Source: DAOPZC01 sp035353175 (GTDB lineage Bacteria > Verrucomicrobiota > Kiritimatiellia > RFP12 > UBA1067). Taken from it: 64,000 bases of DNA. The stretch lies in NCBI GenBank assembly GCA_035353175.1, contig DAOPZC010000019.1:1-64000 (forward strand). Direction: 5' to 3'. The position numbers and the translations under genes are program-made. Shown here one piece after another: positions 16,458 through 25,585 of the stretch; the first letter of the stretch is position 1, and each line of letters opens with the position of its first letter. The notes under the pieces are model-generated. The model was given only the letters and a program-made list of their open reading frames with translations, did not search any database and had not been told where the DNA came from.

Positions 16458-18803
16458 ATGCGAGAGTTTCGGACGTTCTTGTTGGGGATGATGTGCGTGT
16501 GGGGCATGCTCGGCGCGGCGGTGGCCGACGAGTGGAAAATCTTGAAGCCCGCTTCTGCGCCGCTGGCCTATTCGGTGGCCGCCCAGGAGTTCCAGAAGTT
16601 CTATTCTTCGGTGACCGGGCAGCGGCTGGATATCGTGTCGGAGCCGGCTGCGGCCGCGAACTTGGTGGTGATCGGTTCCGACAGCGTGAACGGCTTTTGC
16701 CGGACCGCTGTGGAGCAGAGCATCATTCCGCCGCTGGGGGTTGGCGCGGATACGGATTCTTACCGGATCAGGTCGGCCGAAAAGGACGGGCGTCGCTATC
16801 TCTTTCTCGCGGGCGGCAACGGTCGCGGCACGCTTTATGCCGTCTACGATTTCTTTGAGCGACAGGCGGGCTGTCGCTACTTCTGGGACGGGGATATCGT
16901 TCCGAAACAGGCGTCCATCAAGATGGACGGGCTGGATGTGAGCGAGTCTCCCCGCTTCGCCTACCGCGGCATCCGCTACTTCGCGCACCGCAGCTTGGAT
17001 CGTTTCCAGGCCGAACACTGGGGGCCGAATCAGTGGGAACGGGAGATTGACTGGGCGCTCAAAAAACGCCTCAATCTGGTGATGTTGCGGATCGGCATGG
17101 ATGACGTTTACCAGAAAGCGTTTCCTGACGTCGTGCCGTATCCTCCGACGAATGCGCCCCTGCCCGAGGCGGTCGCCCGCTCCTACGACGACCGCACGAG
17201 CGCCTGGCCGCTGCAGGTCCGCGGCGAGCTCCGCAAGCACGTCTTGCAATACGCCCGAGACCGCGGGCTGGTACATCCGGAAGACACCGGAACGATGACA
17301 CACTGGTACAGCCGTACGCCGTATGCGTTTCTCGAGAAGGTCAAGCCCGTGTTCTCGCCGCAGGTGAGCGGCTACGGCCTGCCGACCGGCTATGTCTGGG
17401 ATATCCGTGACGACCGCAATCTGGAAAACTACTGGAAGCTCACGCAGGCGCACATCGACAATTACGGAAGTCCGCAAATGTTCCACACCATCGGCTATGC
17501 CGAACGCGTGGTCTACAAAGACCGGGGGGCGAACCACGAATTCAAACTCTACGCCTATCGGCGGATCATCGAGAAGATCCGAGAGCGCTACCCTCAGGCG
17601 CCGCTGCTGATCGCCTCGTGGGACTTCTACTATCCCGGCTGGAGCGGCGACGAGGTCTCGAATCTGCACACGCTTCTGGACCCGCAGAATACGTTCATTT
17701 TCGACTACACGTCGGATCTGCCGCAGGTGGGGGGAAGTTCGGACTTCCGGCAGTGGGGTGTGATCGGCAAGTTTCCGTGGATCTTCGGCATCTTCCACGC
17801 GTACGAGTGGGAAAACGAACTGCGGGGCAATTATGATCTGATCAAGGAGCGCATGCCTGTCGCCGCGGCTGACCCGATGTGCAAGGGGTTCGTCTACTGG
17901 CCGGAGAACTCGCACAGCGACAGCCTGATCCTCGAGTTTTTCACGAAGAACGCGTGGAGGCCCGACACGCTGACGCCCGAAGCGCTGCTGCCCGCCTTCT
18001 GCCGCGACCGCTACCAAGCGGCTGCCGGTCCGATGCTCGCGGCGTGGCAGGCGGCGCTGCCGCTCATCAAGCGGCATCAGGAGCTGCCGCCCGAGTTCCG
18101 CAACCTCGCGGCGTTTGCGGGGCGCGAGGTCACGGTCAAGCGGAGCGAGGATTTGCGCGAAAAACTCGGCAAACTCGAGCCGCAGATGAGCGCGCTGCCC
18201 GACCTCTTCAGTAAGCTCGCCGCGTTGCCGTATGGGACGGGCGACGCCTTTGTGGACCGCGACGCGATCGATCTGGCGCGGACGGTCGCGGGCCGTGTGT
18301 TCAGTGTCGCGCTCTATCGGTATGCCGCCGCGCAGGGCGACTGGCTTGCGGGCCAGGCCGACGCCGCGGCCGTGAAGGACGCGGGCGAACGTTGCACGAC
18401 GATCCTGACCTCGCTGCGCGATATCCTGGCGCTGCACGACGACTATTCGATGAACGCCTCGATGGCCAAGCTTCAGGCGGTGCATCCCGTGAATCCCTGC
18501 TTCGAACAGGCGCTCAAAGGCAACGCGGAAAACGGCTATTGTCGGACGTACATTTACGAACTGTTCAACGACTACTATCTGCCGCAGCTGTCGCTCTACA
18601 CGAAATGGGTGGATGAGCGCATAGCCAGCGGGGACACCAAGAGCCCGATGAAACCGGCGAAGCCTCTGCCGATGAAGGAGGTTGTGGATGCCTTCTACGC
18701 GAAACCGCTCGCCGAGATGGCGGGTTCTGCTGCGAAGACGCGTTCGGCGTTCTCCGATGTGGTCAGAGATCTCGCGGCCAGCATGGAAGGCGAAATCAAA
18801 TGA
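16458..18803 (+). CDS. Secreted GH89-like glycoside hydrolase (alpha-N-acetylglucosaminidase family resemblance)
   Basis: A 781-aa protein with signal peptide MREFRTFLLGMMCVWGMLGA plus AVA. The N-terminal alpha/beta domain ends in GGNGRGTLYAVYDFFERQAG, as in GH20/GH67/GH89 accessory domains. The barrel shows WEREIDWALKKRLNLVMLRI, close to the GH89 WEREIDWMA signature. A later YWPENSHSDSLILEFFTKNA segment (Glu near residue 483) resembles the GH89 TPEG...N acid/base strand. A helical C-terminal region follows. Predicted role: releasing terminal alpha-GlcNAc or a related sugar outside the cytoplasm. AAGGAGAGG precedes ATG 16458. Its stop overlaps the next start (ATGA), implying coupling. A distinct but related unknown family is possible. 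Confidence 0.6.
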   Translation: MREFRTFLLGMMCVWGMLGAAVADEWKILKPASAPLAYSVAAQEFQKFYSSVTGQRLDIVSEPAAAANLVVIGSDSVNGFCRTAVEQSIIPPLGVGADTDSYRIRSAEKDGRRYLFLAGGNGRGTLYAVYDFFERQAGCRYFWDGDIVPKQASIKMDGLDVSESPRFAYRGIRYFAHRSLDRFQAEHWGPNQWEREIDWALKKRLNLVMLRIGMDDVYQKAFPDVVPYPPTNAPLPEAVARSYDDRTSAWPLQVRGELRKHVLQYARDRGLVHPEDTGTMTHWYSRTPYAFLEKVKPVFSPQVSGYGLPTGYVWDIRDDRNLENYWKLTQAHIDNYGSPQMFHTIGYAERVVYKDRGANHEFKLYAYRRIIEKIRERYPQAPLLIASWDFYYPGWSGDEVSNLHTLLDPQNTFIFDYTSDLPQVGGSSDFRQWGVIGKFPWIFGIFHAYEWENELRGNYDLIKERMPVAAADPMCKGFVYWPENSHSDSLILEFFTKNAWRPDTLTPEALLPAFCRDRYQAAAGPMLAAWQAALPLIKRHQELPPEFRNLAAFAGREVTVKRSEDLREKLGKLEPQMSALPDLFSKLAALPYGTGDAFVDRDAIDLARTVAGRVFSVALYRYAAAQGDWLAGQADAAAVKDAGERCTTILTSLRDILALHDDYSMNASMAKLQAVHPVNPCFEQALKGNAENGYCRTYIYELFNDYYLPQLSLYTKWVDERIASGDTKSPMKPAKPLPMKEVVDAFYAKPLAEMAGSAAKTRSAFSDVVRDLAASMEGEIK

Positions 18804-20971
18804 AACGTGTCATAAGATGGGGCTGCCTGCTTGGGGTTCTGGCGACGCATAGCGTTTCGGGCGCTTGGTATTACTGGCAGGGGACGGGGGGCAGCGGCGT
18901 CGGCGACTACGAGGCGACGAACAACTGGTCAACAGGCGTTCTACCGGGGATCGCCGATTCTGCGGCGTTCAAAAACACGGCGAACAAGAACTGGCGAGTC
19001 ACGCTCACCAGCAACGTAACCAATTTGACCATCCTGAACGATATTTCGGCCTTTGGGTCTGAGACAGTATTCAATCTCGGCCAGAAGACTTGGACATCGA
19101 CTGACACGGGGCAAGGGATCTATGTCAGGTATGGCACCGGAGGAAAAGTGACCTTCACGAACGGGACTTTGGCGTGTTACAAGTTGAACTGCCAAGTCGA
19201 GCCGTCAACGGGCGCGACGACGCTCTCGAACCATGCCTTCATCGCGTTTCAAACCATTTCTTCCGAGTCGTATGTGGCCTATTTCGCCGGCTCAACCGCC
19301 ACGTTCGACGGCGGCGCGCATTCGGTCACGAATCTGATGCGCGTGGGAAACATGACCAACGCAAGCGCGTGCGCGACGGTGAGGCTGGTTGGAGGCACAC
19401 GCTTCGGCGTGACGAACGAAGTCTATGTGGGCGGCATCAGCGGCTCGACCGGCCGGCTAGAGGTGGCGGACGCGGCGTTCAGAATGGGAAAGGCCAACAA
19501 TTATGTGGGGCACTTTGCCAACAGCGAAGGCACGTTCACCGTCGGTGCCGGAGCGGACGTGTTCAGCCCCGGCAGGCTGTGGTGCGGCTCCAGCGGGCGG
19601 GGCGTGTATGCGCAGGCCGGCGGGAGCGTCACGGCACCAGCCGGCGTCACGCTCGGAGAACTTGCGGGAGGGTGGGGTGAAATGATTCTGGCCGGAGGAT
19701 CTTTTTTGAGTACGGGGACGGCGGCGCACGTGGTCGGGAGTGTTGGTTTCGGGCAGTTGACGGTGTTGGACGGAACGAATACTTTCGGGGGCAATGTGAC
19801 GGTCGGAGACGCTTCGGGAGGAGTCGGCCGGATGGCCGTGACGGGCGGCAACAACACCTTCGGGAAGATTGCCGCCACGCGTTTGACGGTCGGACGAATG
19901 GGCGCCGGAACGCTGAGCGCGAGCGGGGGCACGAACGCGACATGCGGAATTATCCTCGGGCATGAGACGGGCGGTACGGGCGCGATGACGGTGTCGAATG
20001 GCCTGTGGACGGTTGACGAGCATATGTGGGTCGGGTTTGTGACCGGCGGCAACGGTGCCCTGACGGTCGCCGGCGGCGAGATACGTTTCTTGAACGGCGG
20101 GCCCGTCTTGGCGCTCGGCCGCAATGCGAACGCCACGGGCGAGGTCACGGTGGCGGGCGGCCTGCTGAATGTGAACGGCAATGTCTATATGGGCGGCCCG
20201 AACGGCGTTGCGCGACTCACGCTCGCAGGCAGCGGCGTCTTGCGGGCGAAAGCGCTCTACGAATATGACGGGGCGGCAAGCAGCTACGTTTTGTTTGACG
20301 GTGGCACGCTGCAGGCGTCGGCGTCGGGTACGTTGATTCAGGCGCTGGACGACGTGCGGTTGACGGCTACTGGCATGGCGGTTGACACGGCCGGAAACAC
20401 GGTCAGCGTGGTGCCGATCCTGCAGGATGCGCCGGGCGAGGCGGGCGGCATCACTAAGAAAGGCACGGGCACGCTGACGCTGGCGGGCGCGCGCGCGGCC
20501 ACGGGCCCCGTATCGGTGCTCGGGGGCACGCTGGTTGTCAGCAACAACGTGTCTGTGTCGGCAGGGGTTTCCCGGATCGACGGCACGCTGACGTTGACGG
20601 CGGACAACCGCCTGACCGTCGGGGCGGGCGCGGCGCTGGCGGGCACAGGATCGGTGGCGCGGGTGACACTGGCAGACAAAGCCAAGCTGGTCCGGTCCAA
20701 GACGGATGGCGCGACTTCACCTCTCAACGTTAGCGACTGCTATGCGAGCGGTGCGTTGACGGTGGATATCTCCGGCTATACAAGGACCGATCTCTTGGCA
20801 GCCTTGCCCCTTTTGAAAGTGCCGTCTGCGGCTTTCAACAAGCCGACGTCGGTGAGCGTCTTGCGGGACGGCGTGCCGGATCCTTCCGTTATCGTGCGGT
20901 GTTCCGAGAGTGGCGGTTCAACCGTCCTGAGCGCGGTGTACAACAGCGGCACAATGATCAGCGTGCGCTGA
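18800..20971 (+). CDS. Secreted autotransporter-type beta-strand repeat protein without a barrel domain
   Basis: A 723-aa protein with signal peptide MKRVIRWGCLLGVLATHSVS plus GA, then a beta-helix built of short Gly/Thr/Val-rich units (GGNNTFG, VSNGLWTVDEHMWVG, VAGGLLNVNGNVYMGG). Near the C-terminus is the classic autotransporter-associated strand GGITKKGTGTLTLAGARAAT and a second unit ending TLTADNRLTVGAGAALAGTG. There is no transmembrane beta-barrel, unlike true type V secretion passengers. Such proteins are abundant in Kiritimatiellota/Lentisphaerota relatives and are presumably exported adhesins or glycan-binding surface proteins. It starts inside the stop of the GH89-like gene (ATGA), so the two are translationally coupled. 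Confidence 0.78.
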   Translation: MKRVIRWGCLLGVLATHSVSGAWYYWQGTGGSGVGDYEATNNWSTGVLPGIADSAAFKNTANKNWRVTLTSNVTNLTILNDISAFGSETVFNLGQKTWTSTDTGQGIYVRYGTGGKVTFTNGTLACYKLNCQVEPSTGATTLSNHAFIAFQTISSESYVAYFAGSTATFDGGAHSVTNLMRVGNMTNASACATVRLVGGTRFGVTNEVYVGGISGSTGRLEVADAAFRMGKANNYVGHFANSEGTFTVGAGADVFSPGRLWCGSSGRGVYAQAGGSVTAPAGVTLGELAGGWGEMILAGGSFLSTGTAAHVVGSVGFGQLTVLDGTNTFGGNVTVGDASGGVGRMAVTGGNNTFGKIAATRLTVGRMGAGTLSASGGTNATCGIILGHETGGTGAMTVSNGLWTVDEHMWVGFVTGGNGALTVAGGEIRFLNGGPVLALGRNANATGEVTVAGGLLNVNGNVYMGGPNGVARLTLAGSGVLRAKALYEYDGAASSYVLFDGGTLQASASGTLIQALDDVRLTATGMAVDTAGNTVSVVPILQDAPGEAGGITKKGTGTLTLAGARAATGPVSVLGGTLVVSNNVSVSAGVSRIDGTLTLTADNRLTVGAGAALAGTGSVARVTLADKAKLVRSKTDGATSPLNVSDCYASGALTVDISGYTRTDLLAALPLLKVPSAAFNKPTSVSVLRDGVPDPSVIVRCSESGGSTVLSAVYNSGTMISVR

Positions 20972-20999
20972 CGTGCCGGAATAAGGATAGGGGATCTTC

Positions 21000-23900
21000 A
21001 TGTTCCGTATCGTCTTGTGCTTCCAGGTGTCTGCGCTTCTCTCCGTTCTGATGGGGGCGGTGCTTCAAGGCAAGGGAGAAACAACCCTTTTTCGGGAAGA
21101 TTTCAGCGGCTTCAAAAGCGACTCCGATTTGTTGCGGGTCGTGGACGCTGACCACCCGGATTTCGCGCGGGCGCTCGAACTGCGGAGCGTCAAGGCGGAA
21201 GACGGTAAAATTCGCCAAGGACATTGGGAACTGCGGCTTGGAAACGTGGAAAGGGTCTCAGAAAGTGAGACCATGGAGATCGGTTTTTGGATGAAAGCCG
21301 CCACCGAGTCGGCCCGCTACGCGCTTCTTGCGAACGGCAAGGGCCATAAAGCGATTACCCTCATTCAGAATTACGGCTTCTTTGAGATTCCTGAAAGTGC
21401 CGTCGCGAGCTGGAAAAAGATCGCAAGAAATCGGCTCAACGGCTGGCACAGAATGCTTTATCGTGTCCACTGTCAGCAAGGCGCTTACGACGTGTTTGTT
21501 GACGACATGGAGACACCCGTTGCGCAAATGATCTCTTTCCGTGAACCGGAGTCCTTGTTCATCGATCGGATTTGGACGCTCGGCAGCGAAAATGCTGAAT
21601 CGCGAACCCTTTTTGGCCCGGTCACGGTCAGCCTCACTTTTCCCAACGAATTTCCGCCTGAGTCGTTCAGCGGAAATCCGTTTTGCCTGAAAGGAGTCGG
21701 CGAAACTGCAAATGGTCCGACACCCGAGGCGTTCGATCAGCGGATCCCGATGGTTCTCGGCGTCGCGACGGGAAGCGTCAAAGAAGCCGCCAGCCTTCGC
21801 TTGCTGCGGGATCAGACGAACCTTTATTGCCAGTTCCGCCTTGACGCTCGCGAGACGGCGAATCGATTCCCGAAGACCGTCAAACGGGACGGCAGAATCT
21901 GGGACGATGATTGTGTTGAACTTTTTTTTCAACCCGACCCGCATCGCGACACCTATTATCACCTGGCGGCGAATGCCGCTGGCTCCCTGTATGATGCCAG
22001 GCATCACGCCGGCTCCCGCGACGATACTTGGAACGGTCATTGGAGCTGTCAAATCAGACAGGACGAACGGGGCTGGACCGCACTTTTTTCTGTTCCTTTT
22101 TCGGACTTTGGAGGCGACCTGCCTGCGGACGCCGTGTGGGGCTTTAATGCGGGAAGGGAGAATCCTTATACCCGTGAGGTGCTTTCGTGGACGATCCCCG
22201 AACGTTTCGGGAGAATCAGTTTTCCCGTCTTGAACGATCCGCGGCCTGATTCCCAAAGAATTGCGGCCTTAATGGACCGGTTCTGCGATTTTCCTGATCG
22301 GTTCCAGGCCTTGTCGCGCGAGGTGCAGGAGGAATTGTCGTTTCCACATCCCGTTCTTCAGGAAAAGCGGCGGGAACTCGGGGAGAAACTGAAGGGCCTG
22401 GAGCAAGCCCATGGCCGCGCGGCGTCTTTTCAAGAGTTCATTCAGCTCGATGCCGCTCTCAAACTCCTAAACGACGAAAAGGAGTTTCTGCGCCGGAAAG
22501 CAACCCGGATGTCCGACCTGTTTATGCCGGGCTCGGATAACCGCCGCCGCGCCTATGCGGCTTGCGTTGAATCATCCATGAACAAGGTCATGGATGATTA
22601 TTGCGGTAATCCTGAGACGCGTGCCTCGCTGCTGCTTTCGGGAAACGAGTATGGCAGCTTTCAGATCGTGCTGCTGGCCGTACCGGGAGACGGTTTTAGC
22701 CGGGTTAAGATTTCTATCGCGCCACTGCAGGACCGGTCAGGCAAGGTTCTGGCGAACGCGCGGCAGCGCGCCTATCTGGTCGAGTCTGTCCGCTCGGCTA
22801 TGCCTCGCCTGAAAGCCGTTGGCTATCCGGATGTGTTAAAACCGGGTGCCGACTTCCGGGTCGGCAATCGACTGCTTGTGCCGCTGTGGTTCGATGTTTT
22901 TCTGCCGCCCGGCACGGCGGCAGGCACGTATCAGTCGCAAATCGAAGTCAGGCCTGACGATGCTGAGCCCTGTGTGATCCCCGTTACGGTCCGGGCCACC
23001 GGCTTGACTCTCCCGCCCAACGCGTCATTAGACACCGCCTTCTGTTTCGACGCCTCATGGGTGAGGGCGTTTTACGGACAAGAGATCCCGCCTGAAAAGA
23101 TGCGGAATTATTGCGATTTCATTTTGGATCATCGGCTGGAGCCCATGAATCTCTGGAGCGGCAGCAACGTCGACATCGGGCTCGACAACCTTGATTACTG
23201 TGCCCAACACGGGAAAACCATGCTCTTCCTGCCCATCACGAATCTTGCAAAAAACAAGGCCAAGTATCAGACGTTGATCAACCAATATCAGGGGAGGCTC
23301 CGCCCCGTATTCTTTGGCCACGATGAGGTGCTGATGCAGAATTCCGCCGAAAAACTTGCGGCGATGAAAAAAGATTTTGACCTTGCAAAAGAGCTGTTTC
23401 CGGCTGTGCCCCGCCTCAATACCGCGCCCGTCGACGCGCGCCTCTTCGGGTACGTCGACATCTGGTGTCCGCTCTTCAGCCATTTCAACGCGTCAGAGGG
23501 CACGGAACGGATGAAACTCGGTGAAAAGGTCTGGTGGTATCCGACCGACTATCCCCTCGCTCCGTATGCGAATTTCAATCTTGATTCTCCCGGCATCGAT
23601 CCCAGGATCATTCCTTGGATGAACTGGAAATTGAACCTCTCCGGCTTGCTTTATTGGGGGCTGAATCGCGAATGGCTCACGAACGGTCAGCGGGAAAGCA
23701 AGCAAATCACACCCGACTTTATCGAACAGCGCTCGCTCGACTGGATGACGCCGGAAGTGCACCGCAAGATGATCGCGGGTGAGTGCCGCTGGCCAGAGGT
23801 GCCTTGGTTGCCGTATTTTCGCAACGTTTTTAACAGCCGGTCGGTCAGCGCTACCAACGGTGGGGGCAACCTGCTCTATCCGGGGCCGGACTGGGAGCCG

Positions 23901-24155
23901 TGGCCGTCCATGCGCCTGAAGAACCTCCGGGACGGGATGCAGGATTACGAGTATTTCGTGATGCTTAAAAAGAACGTGGCGGCGCTCGAAAGCAAAATTC
24001 CGAACCATCCGTTGCTTCCGAATGCCCGTAAAGTCTTGTCGATTGATGACGACGTGCTGGGCGGTGAAACCCGCTATACGAAAGATCCGGAACGGCTTCT
24101 TGCCTTTCGTCAGGAACTGATCAGGCTCGTGATGGAAACCGGGAAGCTTCAATAA
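21000..24155 (+). CDS. Secreted multidomain DUF4091/GH123-like glycoside hydrolase with lectin-like and CBM9-like domains
   Basis: A 1051-aa protein with an N-terminal signal sequence (residues 1-25). Residues about 30-215 look like a concanavalin/LamG-type domain; about 235-415 a CBM9/DOMON-like sugar-binding domain (WDDDCVELFFQPDPHRDTYY). After a helical linker come a beta-sandwich (RPDDAEPCVIPVTVRATGL) and a TIM-barrel ending in the DUF4091 signature LLYPGPDWEPWPSMRLKNLR with DGMQDYEY. GH123 enzymes use an Asp-Glu pair; HDEV in FFGHDEVLMQ is the best candidate. GH123 members cleave beta-GalNAc, but the substrate here is inferred from family only. AGGGG precedes ATG 21000. It sits in the same-strand run with the GH89-like, MFS and GH20 genes. 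Confidence 0.72.
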   Translation: MFRIVLCFQVSALLSVLMGAVLQGKGETTLFREDFSGFKSDSDLLRVVDADHPDFARALELRSVKAEDGKIRQGHWELRLGNVERVSESETMEIGFWMKAATESARYALLANGKGHKAITLIQNYGFFEIPESAVASWKKIARNRLNGWHRMLYRVHCQQGAYDVFVDDMETPVAQMISFREPESLFIDRIWTLGSENAESRTLFGPVTVSLTFPNEFPPESFSGNPFCLKGVGETANGPTPEAFDQRIPMVLGVATGSVKEAASLRLLRDQTNLYCQFRLDARETANRFPKTVKRDGRIWDDDCVELFFQPDPHRDTYYHLAANAAGSLYDARHHAGSRDDTWNGHWSCQIRQDERGWTALFSVPFSDFGGDLPADAVWGFNAGRENPYTREVLSWTIPERFGRISFPVLNDPRPDSQRIAALMDRFCDFPDRFQALSREVQEELSFPHPVLQEKRRELGEKLKGLEQAHGRAASFQEFIQLDAALKLLNDEKEFLRRKATRMSDLFMPGSDNRRRAYAACVESSMNKVMDDYCGNPETRASLLLSGNEYGSFQIVLLAVPGDGFSRVKISIAPLQDRSGKVLANARQRAYLVESVRSAMPRLKAVGYPDVLKPGADFRVGNRLLVPLWFDVFLPPGTAAGTYQSQIEVRPDDAEPCVIPVTVRATGLTLPPNASLDTAFCFDASWVRAFYGQEIPPEKMRNYCDFILDHRLEPMNLWSGSNVDIGLDNLDYCAQHGKTMLFLPITNLAKNKAKYQTLINQYQGRLRPVFFGHDEVLMQNSAEKLAAMKKDFDLAKELFPAVPRLNTAPVDARLFGYVDIWCPLFSHFNASEGTERMKLGEKVWWYPTDYPLAPYANFNLDSPGIDPRIIPWMNWKLNLSGLLYWGLNREWLTNGQRESKQITPDFIEQRSLDWMTPEVHRKMIAGECRWPEVPWLPYFRNVFNSRSVSATNGGGNLLYPGPDWEPWPSMRLKNLRDGMQDYEYFVMLKKNVAALESKIPNHPLLPNARKVLSIDDDVLGGETRYTKDPERLLAFRQELIRLVMETGKLQ

Positions 24156-24215
24156 GTCCTTACGCCAAGGCGTTAGCAGTCACGATCAAACGAATCATGA
24201 ACGGACGGTGCGAAT

Positions 24216-25451
24216 ATGCTTAGAATCCACAAAGTGCCCTACAAATGGGAGCTCGTCATCCTCCTCTGGCTGGCGCTGTTCTTCAACCAGGCAGACCGCC
24301 AGGTCTTCAATGTGGTCCTGTCTTCGATCCGCGACGATCTGGGGCTTAAGGATGCCGATATGGGATTGGTTGCCACCGTGTTACTTATGGTGTGCGGCAT
24401 TCTGGTGCCGGTTGCGGGGATCGTGGGAGACCTGTTCAACAAAAAGAAAATTATCATCTCCAGCCTGCTTGTGTGGAGCAGCGCGACCTTGGTCACTGGG
24501 TTCAGCTGTTCAATCTGGCACTTGATCCTGCTGAGGAGTGTGGCGACTGGAGGGGGCGAGGCTTTCTATTTTCCTTCCGCCAGTTCCCTCCTTGGCGAAT
24601 ACCACGACAAGACACGGGCGACGGCTCTGTCGATCCACCAGACTGCCGTTTATGTCGGCATCATTTCCAGCGGGTATCTGGCCGGACATATCGCGGACTT
24701 ATATGGCTGGAGGATGGCTTTTTATGTTTTCGGCGGCTTCGGCATCATGCTGGCCTTTATCCTCTACTACAGACTGATAAATCCCGCCGTGCGGAAAGCC
24801 GATCTGTCTAGCCCTGTGCCCCATACGGGGGTTAAAGATGCTTTGATTGCGGTTTTCAGAAAACCGTCGTTCATTCTGCTGGCGCTTGCCTTCTCAGGGA
24901 TGAATTTTGTGGGAGTTGGCTTTTTGGTGTGGATGCCGACCTTCTTGCATGAGAAATATGGATTCTCCTTGTCGAGGGCGGGGTTTGACGCGACCTTTTA
25001 TCATCATGTTGCGGCTTTTGTCGGCGTCTTGGTGGCGGCCAGGATCACGGATAAGCTGGCTGAAAGGATTAAAGGCATTCGCGCGATTGTACCCATGTTG
25101 GGGCTGTTGGCCGGCGCACCTTTTATTTATTTCATGGGACAAAGCTCATCGCTATCAACGCTCTATGTCACGCTCGTTCTGTTCGGCCTTTTCCGTGGGG
25201 TCTACGAAGCTAACCTCTGGGCCTCTGTTTATGACATGGTCGATGTCCGGTATCGTTCCGCCGCTACGGGGTTCATGCTTTCTTTCGGGCTTGTCATCGG
25301 CGCGCTGTCCCCTTACATCCTGGGGATCTTGAAGCCCGCGTTCGGCTTGGCTAACGGTTTCGCTTGCCTGTCTGCGGTTTATGTGTTCTCGGCTTTGTGT
25401 ATTCTGATCGCGGTTCTGTTCTTTTACAAAAAAGATCTGTGCGAAAGATGA
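24216..25451 (+). CDS. MFS transporter (ACS-like sugar/organic anion symporter)
   Basis: A 411-aa inner-membrane protein with about 12 hydrophobic segments, starting in the first helix with ILLWLALFFNQADRQVFNVV. MFS motifs are visible: GDLFNKKKIIISS between helices 2 and 3, LLRSVATGGGEAFYFPS in helix 4, and GYLAGHIADLYGWRMAFYVF in helices 5-6. The style fits the anion:cation symporter group, which includes hexuronate and sugar-acid carriers. Placed directly after the secreted hydrolases, it is the likely uptake route for their sugar products; the solute itself is not determinable. The 60-nt gap before it carries a small inverted repeat, ACGCC-AA-GGCGT. Only a weak GGACGG-type ribosome site precedes ATG 24216. 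Confidence 0.88.
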   Translation: MLRIHKVPYKWELVILLWLALFFNQADRQVFNVVLSSIRDDLGLKDADMGLVATVLLMVCGILVPVAGIVGDLFNKKKIIISSLLVWSSATLVTGFSCSIWHLILLRSVATGGGEAFYFPSASSLLGEYHDKTRATALSIHQTAVYVGIISSGYLAGHIADLYGWRMAFYVFGGFGIMLAFILYYRLINPAVRKADLSSPVPHTGVKDALIAVFRKPSFILLALAFSGMNFVGVGFLVWMPTFLHEKYGFSLSRAGFDATFYHHVAAFVGVLVAARITDKLAERIKGIRAIVPMLGLLAGAPFIYFMGQSSSLSTLYVTLVLFGLFRGVYEANLWASVYDMVDVRYRSAATGFMLSFGLVIGALSPYILGILKPAFGLANGFACLSAVYVFSALCILIAVLFFYKKDLCER

Positions 25452-25499
25452 TTTTAATCGTGGCGTGCTGACGCTGACGCAATCGCGGTTTCAGTCGGT

Positions 25500-25557
25500 G
25501 TTTGAAAAAAGTCTGGGACCGAAATCGAACGCAGGTCGCTCGGTCAGCCTGTATGCT
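25500..25557 (+). promoter_or_regulatory. Promoter region sharing a motif with the one at 16373
   Basis: GTTTGAAAAAAG (25500-25511), CGAAATCGAACG (25520-25531) and a -10-like TATGCT (25552-25557) occur at the same relative spacing as upstream of the GH89-like gene. This suggests co-regulation of the hydrolase run and the Fe-S protein run. Confidence 0.45.
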
Positions 25558-25585
25558 GACACTATCGTTTTCGTAGAGGAGAAGG

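Noticed and set aside
16329..18485. 718-codon minus-strand frame
   Set aside because: Opposite the well-supported GH89-like gene, and no family similarity was seen.
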